A stretch of 64,000 bases of DNA from Flavihumibacter cheonanensis (GTDB lineage: Bacteria; Bacteroidota; Bacteroidia; Chitinophagales; Chitinophagaceae): the NCBI RefSeq assembly GCF_022352215.1, contig NZ_JAKRWF010000001.1:310001-374000 (forward strand). Direction: 5' to 3'. A program made the position numbers and the translations under genes. The notes below the pieces were generated by a model, which worked only from the letters and a program-made list of their open reading frames with translations, did no database searches and was not told where the DNA came from. This document shows, piece by piece, positions 44,006 to 52,725 of this stretch (positions are counted from its first letter, which is position 1; each line of letters begins with the position of its first letter).

Positions 44006-47000
44006 GTGAGAAACTTCGTCGCAACGATCCTGTGCTGTTCCCTTCTTCAATTTGGACAGGCACAACAAACTGGATTTTTCACTGATCCCCGGAACGGATA
44101 TAAACAAGCCAAGGAATATTATCAGCAGGGACAATACAGTCTTGCTTACCCGATATTTCGTGAATTGTATCAGCAGCAGCGGGAACCAGATATTACCAAC
44201 AATGCCCTTAACTCCCAGGAATTACGGTTTTATACCTTATCCTGCGGTTTGATGCTGAATGAAAAAGGCGCCCTTGAACAGGCAACAGAATATGTAGAAC
44301 TGGAGGAAAATGTTAGTAGGGTAGAGTTGATGAGTTATCATCTTGGCGAATACTATTTTCGTCAGAAAGATTTTTACCAGGCTGTAAATTTTTACGAAAA
44401 GACTTCCCTGACAAATCTGGAAAACAGCCAGGTGGCAACCCTGAAATTTCACCAGGGTTACAGTTATTTCAACCTTCAGCAGTTTGAAAAAGCAAAGCCG
44501 CTGCTGGATGCAGTGCGCCAGATGAAAAGTTCACCCCACTATGTGGATGCCAATTATTATTATGGCTTTATCGCGTTCAGAGACCGCCAGTACCGAACAG
44601 CGCTGGAATCGTTCCGGATCGTGGAAAATGCGGAGGCCTATAGTGATGTTGTTCCTTATTATATTGCCAGTATTTTATATATAACAGGTGATAAGGAAAA
44701 GGCTTTGGAATATGCCGGCGGAAAGTTGTCAAAGGGAAAAGGTTATTATGACCTTGAATTATCAAAGCTGGTTGGACATGGCTGGTTTGAAAAAGGAGAG
44801 TATGCAAAAGCCCTGCCTTACCTTGAAAAATTTGCTGAGCGAAATACGTTGGGTCGCTACGACCAGTATGAGTTATCCTACACACAATACCAGTTAAAAC
44901 AATATCCTAAGGCGATTGAAGGGTTTAAAAAGCTATCTGGAAAAGAAGATTCGCTGGCACAAAACTCGATGTATCTACTTGGCGATGCCTACCTGAAAAC
45001 CGGGCAAAAAGCCAATGCACGAAATGCATTTTTATTTTGTGCCATCAACAGTTCAAATCCAACGCAGCAGGAGATATCTAAATTCAATTATGGTAAGTTA
45101 TCCTACGAATTGGGATACCATGATATTGCATTAAATGAATTGCAGCAGTTTTTGACCACCTACCCCAATTCCAGTTATGCAGCTGAAGCGCGTGAAGTAT
45201 TGGTAGGCGTAATGGCCACCACCAGCAATTTTAAAGACGCGCTAACCTTGCTGGAAGGCATTCGCCAGCCATCGGAGCAGGTAAAACGATTTTATCCTTC
45301 CATATTGTACGGTCGCGCGACTGAACTGATCAATGATAACCGATTAGAGGAAGCCGACCTGTTGCTCGACAAAGCGTTGAAATCACCATACAATACGGCC
45401 ATTCTACCGTTGGCCCAGTTTTGGAAAGGCGAGCTTGCATATCGCACCGGTGCAGTTGAAGAAGCGATTGAATATTATTCCGATTACCTCAAAAATCCGG
45501 TGACCAATAATGAAGTCAGCAGTACCAATGCGAATTATAATTTGGGTTACGCCTATCTGCGAAAAGAGTTATACCGCCAGGCACAGGCCAGTTTTGATGC
45601 GGTGATAAAAACACCTGCAGCAAGATCATCGCAGGTGGAACAGGATGCTTTTATCAGGTCTGCAGATGCGGTTTACATGCAGCGTGATTATAAAAAAGCT
45701 TCCTCTATGTATGATCGTGCCATCCAACTGGGATGGGCCTCGAGTGATTATGCGAATTTTCAGAAAGCCATGATCGCCGGTATTTCCAATTCTGGCGATA
45801 AAATCCGGCTGTTGCAGCAACTACAGCAGAAGTACCCCAATTCTTCTTTGATACCGGATGCGAATATGGAAATTGCCCAATCTTACCTGGCAAATGAAGA
45901 TTTTAAAGAAGCAATTCCTTATCTGCAGGCAGTGATCAAAGATGCCCGCAGTGAAGCCCTGAAGCCAAGAGCCTATTTACGTGCAGGCATTGCGCACTAT
46001 AACCTGGGAAATAATGAAGCGGCATTGGAGCAATACAATACGTTACTGGAACAATATCCCAATTCAACCGAGGCGGAAGATGCACTGGACAATGCAAGAA
46101 GCATTTATGTGGAAGAGGGCCGTACGAGTGAATATATCGGGTATGCCAGAAAAATGGGCCGGGATATTTCTACCAGTCAACAGGATTCACTTTCTTATGC
46201 TGAAGCAGAAATACAATTGAGCAACGGAAATTTCACCAATGCCATCAGCCGGTTTGATACTTATCTTAAAAACTATCCACAGGGTCGCTATGTAGTGGAG
46301 GCAAACTATTATAAGGGAGAAATTCACCTAAGCAGAAAAGAATTCGCACCAGCTGCTGCAGCTTATGAAGCCGTGGCTAGTCGTGTTCCAAATAAGTTTG
46401 GAGAAAAATCACTGTTGCAGGCAGCCCGGATCAATTTCTTCGATCTGAAGCAATATGAAAAAGCGGCCGGCCTGTATGCGCAATTAAAGAATTTTGCAAG
46501 CACAGAAGAAAATAAACTGGAGGCCATGCGCGGACAGTTACGAAGTGAGTTTCAGTTGGAACAATGGTCTGAAGCTGTAGATAATGCGAAGGAATTGCTA
46601 AAAGCAAAAGGTGCCAGTGGCGATGATAAACTGCTCAGCAATATGGTGCTAGCACGGGCAGCCCAGGAAGAAAAGAACTATGACCTGGCCATTTCTTACT
46701 ACAAAGCGGCAGTGACAGGTGGAAAAGGTGCGTATAGTGCGGAAGCACGTTACCAGATTGCCTGGTGTTTATTTGAGCAGTCAAAATTAAAAGAGTCGGA
46801 AAAAGCAGCATTTGAAGTAATCAATAAAAGCGGTTCTTATGAAGAATGGGTAACACGTTCCTATTTATTGCTGGGAGATATTTATATGAAACAGCAGGAT
46901 TATTTCAATGCAAAAGCAACCTATCAGAGTATTGTAGAGAATGCCTCCATTCCTGAATTGAAGGAACTGGCACAACAAAAACTCAAGCAGGCAACCGAGG

Positions 47001-47038
47001 CAGAGAGCAAACAGAATACCATTTCCGCCAACAATTGA
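44006..47038 (+). CDS. Large periplasmic TPR-repeat protein
   Basis: The protein has 1010 residues and starts at a GTG (44006), which fits the signal peptide RNFVATILCCSLLQFGQAQ that follows. It is nearly all tetratricopeptide repeats; many units have the A-x-x-x-Y-x-x-A pattern (for example SYFNLQQFEKAKPLLDA and LLEQYPNSTEAEDAL), of BamD or TolA-partner type. Such proteins scaffold envelope assembly. It is followed by an outer-membrane beta-barrel gene (22-nt gap) and an HU-CCDC81 gene, which suggests a shared envelope function. Confidence 0.88.
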   Translation: MRNFVATILCCSLLQFGQAQQTGFFTDPRNGYKQAKEYYQQGQYSLAYPIFRELYQQQREPDITNNALNSQELRFYTLSCGLMLNEKGALEQATEYVELEENVSRVELMSYHLGEYYFRQKDFYQAVNFYEKTSLTNLENSQVATLKFHQGYSYFNLQQFEKAKPLLDAVRQMKSSPHYVDANYYYGFIAFRDRQYRTALESFRIVENAEAYSDVVPYYIASILYITGDKEKALEYAGGKLSKGKGYYDLELSKLVGHGWFEKGEYAKALPYLEKFAERNTLGRYDQYELSYTQYQLKQYPKAIEGFKKLSGKEDSLAQNSMYLLGDAYLKTGQKANARNAFLFCAINSSNPTQQEISKFNYGKLSYELGYHDIALNELQQFLTTYPNSSYAAEAREVLVGVMATTSNFKDALTLLEGIRQPSEQVKRFYPSILYGRATELINDNRLEEADLLLDKALKSPYNTAILPLAQFWKGELAYRTGAVEEAIEYYSDYLKNPVTNNEVSSTNANYNLGYAYLRKELYRQAQASFDAVIKTPAARSSQVEQDAFIRSADAVYMQRDYKKASSMYDRAIQLGWASSDYANFQKAMIAGISNSGDKIRLLQQLQQKYPNSSLIPDANMEIAQSYLANEDFKEAIPYLQAVIKDARSEALKPRAYLRAGIAHYNLGNNEAALEQYNTLLEQYPNSTEAEDALDNARSIYVEEGRTSEYIGYARKMGRDISTSQQDSLSYAEAEIQLSNGNFTNAISRFDTYLKNYPQGRYVVEANYYKGEIHLSRKEFAPAAAAYEAVASRVPNKFGEKSLLQAARINFFDLKQYEKAAGLYAQLKNFASTEENKLEAMRGQLRSEFQLEQWSEAVDNAKELLKAKGASGDDKLLSNMVLARAAQEEKNYDLAISYYKAAVTGGKGAYSAEARYQIAWCLFEQSKLKESEKAAFEVINKSGSYEEWVTRSYLLLGDIYMKQQDYFNAKATYQSIVENASIPELKELAQQKLKQATEAESKQNTISANN

Positions 47039-47060
47039 ATCAACTAAAGAACGTATTTCA

Positions 47061-48713
47061 ATGAGCAATATTCAGGTAATTGGAAAATCGCTGGTGCTGG
47101 GAGCAGGGTTAGTATTCCTGGGACTTTGTGCAATGGCACAGGATAGCAGTAAAAGAAAAACCATTGATATAACCTCCACATTTAAACCGGTTTTGCGGGA
47201 TGCGGTAAAACTTAATTTTTCAGCCGCACAACCGGCACTTGATACCACGAGGCCGGTTTTGGGTTATTCCATACCCGTTCAGCAGGTTAAATTGCCTTAT
47301 CAGCCAGGAACATTGAAACCGGTTGCCATGCAGATTGACTCGTTGGTACCCTGGAAGAATAGCCAGTATGTAAAAGTTGGCGTGGGCAACAATCATATTC
47401 CGTATGCTCAGGCCGGATTTAGTTTTGGTGAAGGAAAAACATCTTACCTGAATTTGTACGGAGAAGTATTTGCCAGTAAAGGAAAGCTTGATTTTCAAAA
47501 GCATAATATGGCGGAAGCCAGGGCCAGGGCCGGTCAAATGCTGAATAAAAATCACCAGGTTTCAGCAATGGTTGGTTTCAAGGGCGAAGATTATTTTCTG
47601 TATGGCTACCGGCCAACTACGCTGGATTTCACCAAGCGTGAATTACGACAGCAGTTTCAGACGCTGGATGGTGAGGTTACCTTACGCAACACCGACCCTA
47701 CTGAATTTGGATTGAGTTATCAGCCTACTGTAAGAGTTGTATCCTTCCGTCACAAAAATGCCGACAGCAGTGCTCGTGAACAGAATTTTGTGTTTAAGTT
47801 GCCGGTTCAGAAAACATTTGGAAAAAGTTTTGGCATTAACCTGGCGTTTACTGGTGATCTGACAAACTATAAAGCCGATGGAAAATCTTCCATCAAAAAC
47901 AACCTGTTTCAACTTGCGCCTTCCCTGTTATTGAAAACACCAAACGTATCTATTCAAACGGGCATCCTCCCGTCCTGGGATAATAAGGTGTTTCATATGT
48001 TGCCAAATATTCTGGCAGACTTTACCACCAACGACAAGCAGTTTACCTTTCAGGCGGGTTATATCGGTTATTTCAATAAGGGAAGTATGCAGCGATTTTC
48101 GACCATCAATCCCTGGATTGCACAGCCCGATCAATTGCTTAACACCAGGGTAGTAGAACTGTATGGTGGAATCAAAGGGGTGCTGGCGCAACATTTTACC
48201 TATAATGCCAAACTGGGTGTACAGAAACAACGGAATGTAAACCTGTTTGTAAATGACCTGAGGGATGGTAAAACCTTTTTAACGGTCTATGCTCCAGAAA
48301 TGGATGTTGTAACAGTGCATGGTGAAATAGGGTATCATAAAGGAGAGAAGTTCACCTTTACCTCTGGAGTTACCTACAATAATTTCGTAGATGTGGAAGG
48401 ACAGGAAAAAGCATGGGGCCTTTTCCCACTGGAAGTAAATGCAAGCCTTCGCTGGAAAATCATGGATGATCTGTATTTCAAAACAGATTTCATCGGTTGG
48501 GATGGTCCGGCTTACCGGAATCAATCCGGATTGGCATTTAAAGGAGATAAGGCATTTGACCTCAGTTCCGGATTGGAATTTAAGGTAACTAAATCCATTG
48601 ATCTCTGGTTGCAAATGAATAATATCCTGAACAATCGGTACGAGCGCTGGAACCAATACCAGGTATATGGTTTTAACGTGCTGGGCGGGGTGATTTTGAG
48701 ATTGAACCGCTGA
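47061..48713 (+). CDS. Outer-membrane beta-barrel protein (TonB-receptor-like barrel, no plug seen)
   Basis: The protein has 550 residues with a signal peptide ending near residue 26 (CAMAQ). The mature part begins IDITSTFKPVLRDAVKLNF and then runs in amphipathic strands to the C-terminal QVYGFNVLGGVILRLNR, typical of barrels inserted by Bam. The N-terminal TonB-box and plug domain of true receptors are not evident. It probably works with the TPR protein encoded just upstream. The ligand is unknown. Confidence 0.8.
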   Translation: MSNIQVIGKSLVLGAGLVFLGLCAMAQDSSKRKTIDITSTFKPVLRDAVKLNFSAAQPALDTTRPVLGYSIPVQQVKLPYQPGTLKPVAMQIDSLVPWKNSQYVKVGVGNNHIPYAQAGFSFGEGKTSYLNLYGEVFASKGKLDFQKHNMAEARARAGQMLNKNHQVSAMVGFKGEDYFLYGYRPTTLDFTKRELRQQFQTLDGEVTLRNTDPTEFGLSYQPTVRVVSFRHKNADSSAREQNFVFKLPVQKTFGKSFGINLAFTGDLTNYKADGKSSIKNNLFQLAPSLLLKTPNVSIQTGILPSWDNKVFHMLPNILADFTTNDKQFTFQAGYIGYFNKGSMQRFSTINPWIAQPDQLLNTRVVELYGGIKGVLAQHFTYNAKLGVQKQRNVNLFVNDLRDGKTFLTVYAPEMDVVTVHGEIGYHKGEKFTFTSGVTYNNFVDVEGQEKAWGLFPLEVNASLRWKIMDDLYFKTDFIGWDGPAYRNQSGLAFKGDKAFDLSSGLEFKVTKSIDLWLQMNNILNNRYERWNQYQVYGFNVLGGVILRLNR

Positions 48714-48774
48714 TCTGATAAGTATTTTTTGACGGGTCAGGTAAAATTCGGTTTTTTGTCCGATTGGAACCTGT

Positions 48775-49431
48775 ATGGAAAGACTGGATGTATTAACCAA
48801 TTATTTATTGCAACAAAAGCGAATCAGCATTCCTGGTTTGGGCACACTCCATATGGAGAGGGTACCGGCTAGAACAGATTTTGTGAATGCCCGGATTCTT
48901 CCGCCTTTGTACAGATTCCGTTTTGATCAGTATTTTGACGCACCGGATAAAGACCTGTTTGGTTATTTGTCTAATCACCTTGGTATCCCGGATTTTGAAG
49001 CCGTAAAATGGTACAATGAATTTGCTTATGCATTACGATCCAAAATCAGGAATAATGAAGCTGCAGAATGGCCCGGGCTGGGAAGTTTTGTTTCAGATGA
49101 TAAAGGTGAAATCACATTTGTAACAGAGAAGCCTTCTTTTGATCTTCCGGATCCGGTTCCTGCAAACCGGATCATACACGAACACACGGAACATGCAATT
49201 TTGATTGGTGATCGTGAGGTGGTGGTATCTGATCTTACAGAAAAATCTACCGAGGCAGTTTTCATTGAACGGGGCTCGTGGTGGATTTATGCATTGATTA
49301 TCGCGGCGCTGGCATTGATCGCCATCGGTTACCATTATTTCCTTCAGGACCAAGGTCAACAAAGTGGGGGAAGCCAGCAGAAAGTTCCTGCCTACCAAAT
49401 GCCTTCCACCAGCAGAACAATTAATAACTAG
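48775..49431 (+). CDS. HU-CCDC81 domain protein with one membrane segment
   Basis: The protein has 218 residues. The N-terminus matches the HU-CCDC81 bacterial modules (LTNYLLQQKRISIPGLGTL and a second copy near WYNEFAYALRSKI with WPGLGSF), which resemble HU-type DNA-binding folds but in Bacteroidota are tied to the envelope. A single membrane helix at residues ~169-190 (WWIYALIIAALALIAIGYHYF) is followed by a short polar tail. The SPOR domain found in some relatives is absent. It ends 1 nt before the methyltransferase start. Confidence 0.85.
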   Translation: MERLDVLTNYLLQQKRISIPGLGTLHMERVPARTDFVNARILPPLYRFRFDQYFDAPDKDLFGYLSNHLGIPDFEAVKWYNEFAYALRSKIRNNEAAEWPGLGSFVSDDKGEITFVTEKPSFDLPDPVPANRIIHEHTEHAILIGDREVVVSDLTEKSTEAVFIERGSWWIYALIIAALALIAIGYHYFLQDQGQQSGGSQQKVPAYQMPSTSRTINN

Positions 49432-49432
49432 T

Positions 49433-50329
49433 ATGGGATCGATTCATATTACTGCCTGCCCGATTTGTGCTGCAGGTACCATCCACCCGGTACTTGAACT
49501 TCAGGACTTATCGGTATCCAAACAGGCATTTGCTATATGGGAATGCGAACAGTGCAGTTTTCGATTTACGCAGGATATTCCTGACCAGGCTGCCATCGCA
49601 CCTTTTTATAAATCTGAAAATTATATATCTCATAGTGATACTAACAAGGGATTTATAAATCGGTTATACCATTTGGTTAGACGGTTTACATTAAGAGGCA
49701 AACGTACTTTGGTAGAACGGGAAAGCGCAAAAAGTTCCGGGCGGTTATTGGATGTAGGGGCAGGTACCGGTGCTTTTCTTATGGAAATGAAAGCTGCCGG
49801 CTGGAATGTAACTGGTCTTGAACCGGATGCGGATGCAAGAATACTGGCGCAATCTAAAACAGGTTTATTACTTCAGGAACCGGATACTCTGTTTCAACTA
49901 CCTGCTGAAAATTTTGATGTTATCACACTATGGCATGTGTTGGAGCATGTTCATTCATTACATGAGTATCTTGATAAATTTCATGGTTTATTGAAGCGGG
50001 ATGGAGTTTTACTTATTGCAGTACCCAATTATACATCCGGTGATGCCCATCATTATCAGCAATATTGGGCAGCTTACGATGTGCCTAGGCATTTGTATCA
50101 CTTTTCTCCCAAAGCCATGCGCACACTCATGGAAAAACACAGTTTCAGAGTGATGCGAATACTGCCCATGTGGTTTGATAGCTTTTATGTAAGCATGCTC
50201 AGTGAAACCTATCGGAAAGGCAAATCCAACCTAGCTGCGGCCTTTTGGCAGGGATTGAAATCCAATCTTGCCGCAATGAGGGATCGCGAGAAAGCGAGTT
50301 CCCTAATTTATGTTATCAAAAAAATTTAG
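49433..50329 (+). CDS. Class I SAM-dependent methyltransferase with an N-terminal zinc-ribbon-like part
   Basis: The protein has 298 residues from the ATG at 49433; an upstream in-frame start at 49364 would overlap the previous gene. Residues 9-12 (CPIC) and ~41-44 (CEQC) form a likely zinc ribbon. The SAM-binding motif LLDVGAGTGAFL is near residue 105 and the acidic LEPDADA follows. DVITLWHVLEHVHSLHEYL matches the family of methyltransferases acting on lipids or sugars. The substrate is unknown. It overlaps the convergent glutaminyl cyclase gene by 4 bp. Confidence 0.85.
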   Translation: MGSIHITACPICAAGTIHPVLELQDLSVSKQAFAIWECEQCSFRFTQDIPDQAAIAPFYKSENYISHSDTNKGFINRLYHLVRRFTLRGKRTLVERESAKSSGRLLDVGAGTGAFLMEMKAAGWNVTGLEPDADARILAQSKTGLLLQEPDTLFQLPAENFDVITLWHVLEHVHSLHEYLDKFHGLLKRDGVLLIAVPNYTSGDAHHYQQYWAAYDVPRHLYHFSPKAMRTLMEKHSFRVMRILPMWFDSFYVSMLSETYRKGKSNLAAAFWQGLKSNLAAMRDREKASSLIYVIKKI

Positions 50330-51174
50330 TTGAACTGAACTTCCAGGAGCACCGGCCAGAGTTTGCCGGTAATATAGATTTTCCCGGATGCGGAGTCATA
50401 GGCAATTCCATTCAATACAGCATCTCCGTTATTGTAATCGGTATTTGGAAAGTACTGTTGTTTCATGGAATCCAGCATATTGGATAAATCAGCTCGGGCA
50501 ATCACCTGACCGTTTGAAGGATCGATTTTCAGGATATAATTCGTTTGCCATTGATTCGCATAAATATACCCGTTTATATATTCCAGTTCATTCAGATTAT
50601 TAACAGGTCCATACTCATTTGTTACACTCAGAATGCGGGCTGTTTTAAAATCCGTTGCATCAAGAAAATACAGATTGCTGGAGCCATCTGATAAAATCAG
50701 GTGGGTGCTGTCGTGAGTGAGTCCCCATCCTTCGGTTTTAATCTGGAACTCGCCTGTTTTTTTCAGCGTGGCCGGGTCGTAAATAAAACCTTTTCTTTCT
50801 GTCCAGGTAAGCTGAAATAATTTATCCTGGAATATGGTTATCCCTTCACCGAAATAATCCTTGCTTAAGGGTTGGGTGGCTATAGCTTTTCCTGAGCTGA
50901 GATCAATTTTGGAAATCCTGGACTGGTATGGATTAACGCCAGGTTTGCCTCCGGTACTTTCAAAAAGTTGTCCTTTGTAAACTTCAAATCCCTGTACATA
51001 AGAACTGGTATCATGCAGATATATATTTACCGTATTCACCTGAAAACTGGCGGGGGCTGGTAGATTCGTGGAAGGTTGACCAGGCAGTTCACCACTTGGC
51101 TGCGGCGCATTATTGCAGGCAGCTATCAGAAACAGGAAACAGATTGCAAAAAGAGGGTTCTTTTTAATTGACAT
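50326..51174 (-). CDS. Glutaminyl-peptide cyclotransferase lipoprotein
   Basis: This enzyme cyclises N-terminal Gln to pyroglutamate on secreted proteins, a common modification in Bacteroidota where signal peptides often expose Gln. It has 282 residues. The lipobox FLIAAC gives Cys20. The plant-type five-bladed propeller shows TSSYVQGFEVYKGQLFESTG, YFGEGITIF, LNELEYINGYIYAN and LNGIAYD. Several proteins in this window have signal peptides ending before Gln (for example VSQQ, AQQ), which would be fitting substrates. Confidence 0.92.
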   Translation of the reverse strand: MSIKKNPLFAICFLFLIAACNNAPQPSGELPGQPSTNLPAPASFQVNTVNIYLHDTSSYVQGFEVYKGQLFESTGGKPGVNPYQSRISKIDLSSGKAIATQPLSKDYFGEGITIFQDKLFQLTWTERKGFIYDPATLKKTGEFQIKTEGWGLTHDSTHLILSDGSSNLYFLDATDFKTARILSVTNEYGPVNNLNELEYINGYIYANQWQTNYILKIDPSNGQVIARADLSNMLDSMKQQYFPNTDYNNGDAVLNGIAYDSASGKIYITGKLWPVLLEVQFN

Positions 51175-51373
51175 GGGAGCAAAGTTACTGTCCCGTTGGT
51201 ATCCATTCGTCTAAAAAACGCTAAAAAAGGGCCATTAATCTTTGAATTTCAACCAAAAAGCAGTTGTTTTACAGTTCTTCATCGAATATCCTTTGACAAG
51301 TACTGTCGAAATCTACCCAATGAATTGCTGTTAATCCACGCTATGATAGGCCGTCCAAACAATCCATTTGTTC

Positions 51374-52594
51374 ATGAGACGGATACTGGTACTCTTACTA
51401 TTATTGATCATACCTGCCCTTATATTCGCCCAGAAAGCGTGTGTACAGGACGGCTCTCCCCTTATTGCCAATACTTCTTTCTCCATATCACCGTCAATTT
51501 CTTCTTCTCCGCTTGCACCGATTTTTGAAATACCTGCTCGCATAACGGTTCCCGTTGTTGTGCATATTCTTGAATCAGCTGCATTCTCTGTTTCAGATGA
51601 GCAGGTGCAATCACAGCTCAATGCGCTCAACCGCGATTTTCAGGCTGCAAACGCTGACCTGGTAAGGGTTCCGGATCGCTTTAAACACCTGGCAGCCAAT
51701 TGTAATATCCGCTTTGAACTTGCAAAAGTAGATCCTGCCGGCGAGCCAACCTCCGGGATCGTTCGTGTAAAAGCAGGTGTAAATCAATTCTCTCTCGATA
51801 ACAGGATCAAGTTTCGCTCAAGAGGTGGAGCGGATGCCTGGCCTGCTGCACATTACCTGAATATTTGGGTTGGCAATATGGTGAGTGGTATTATGGGGTA
51901 TTCCAGTATGCCAGGGGATGCTCCGGAACTGGATGGAGTGGTATTAAATCACACAGTATTTGGTACACTGAATAAAAGAGGAAGATATACACTCGGTCGG
52001 GTGGCTGTACATGAAGTAGGTCACTGGTTAGGTCTCAAACATATATGGGGAGATGCATATTGTGGTGATGATGGAATTGCCGATACTCCCCCTCAAAAAA
52101 CATACAATCGTGGTTGTCCTTCCGGAGTAATAAATTCCTGCGGAAATGATCCTAACGGTGATATGTATATGAATTACATGGACCTCACAGATGACAGTTG
52201 CATGTATATGTTTACCCTTGGACAACGGGAAAGAATGCGTTCGGTATTTGCAGCTGGTGCGCCAAGGAACAGCATACTAGCCGGACTTGCATTACAAACA
52301 GACGGTGAACCAATTGATCCTGAATGGGGACTGCCGGATCCTGCCACCATAAAAGCACAACCCTTACAGATATTCCCTGTACCCGCTTCCACCGAAATCC
52401 GGGTTGAAATTTCGGATTACGAAACACTCAAACAGAAACAATTATTCATTTATAACATGATGGGTCAACAACTAATGCAGGTACCCATTCGCAGCAGCCA
52501 GGTCATCATTCCGATTGGTAAACTGGCACCTGGTCAATACCTTATAAAAACGGACAGGGCAGACCAGGCGGTGGGGAGGTTTGTGAAAATGTGA
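51374..52594 (+). CDS. M43 (pappalysin-like) zinc metalloprotease with T9SS sorting domain
   Basis: This secreted metalloprotease has 406 residues from the ATG at 51374. The signal peptide ends near residue 20 (LIFAQ). The catalytic motif HEVGHWLGLKH spans residues 213-223, with zinc ligands His213, His217 and His223. The Met-turn is YMNYMD. The last ~85 residues are a T9SS C-terminal domain (IFPVPASTEIRV to GRFVKM). It is expected to be exported or surface-bound. Its stop codon lies within the first unit of the heptamer array that follows. Confidence 0.92.
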   Translation: MRRILVLLLLLIIPALIFAQKACVQDGSPLIANTSFSISPSISSSPLAPIFEIPARITVPVVVHILESAAFSVSDEQVQSQLNALNRDFQAANADLVRVPDRFKHLAANCNIRFELAKVDPAGEPTSGIVRVKAGVNQFSLDNRIKFRSRGGADAWPAAHYLNIWVGNMVSGIMGYSSMPGDAPELDGVVLNHTVFGTLNKRGRYTLGRVAVHEVGHWLGLKHIWGDAYCGDDGIADTPPQKTYNRGCPSGVINSCGNDPNGDMYMNYMDLTDDSCMYMFTLGQRERMRSVFAAGAPRNSILAGLALQTDGEPIDPEWGLPDPATIKAQPLQIFPVPASTEIRVEISDYETLKQKQLFIYNMMGQQLMQVPIRSSQVIIPIGKLAPGQYLIKTDRADQAVGRFVKM

Positions 52595-52722
52595 AAGGTG
52601 AAAGGTGAAAAGTGAAAGTGGTGAAAAGATATGAACGTGAAAACAGAGTGGTTTGTAAAAAGAAAAGGCTGTACCAAAATACAGCCTTTTCACGTATTGT
52701 GTTTTCACTTTTCACCTTTCAC
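52591..52722. repeat. Heptamer array E, inverted pair around a terminator
   Basis: The left arm is GTGAAAG, GTGAAAG, GTGAAAA, GTGAAAG (52591-52618), with one more GTGAAAA after a 2-nt gap. The right arm is TTTTCAC, TTTTCAC, CTTTCAC (52702-52722). The arms can pair over three heptamers and enclose an 11-bp terminator hairpin. The M43 stop codon falls inside the first heptamer, and the right arm ends 3 nt before the lpdA stop codon. Confidence 0.85.
52663..52690. terminator. Bidirectional terminator between M43 protease and lpdA
   Basis: A perfect 11-bp stem (arms 52663-52673 and 52680-52690) with a CCAAAA loop has A-rich left and T-rich right flanks, so it can serve both converging genes. It sits at the centre of heptamer array E. 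Confidence 0.8.
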
Positions 52723-52725
52723 TTC

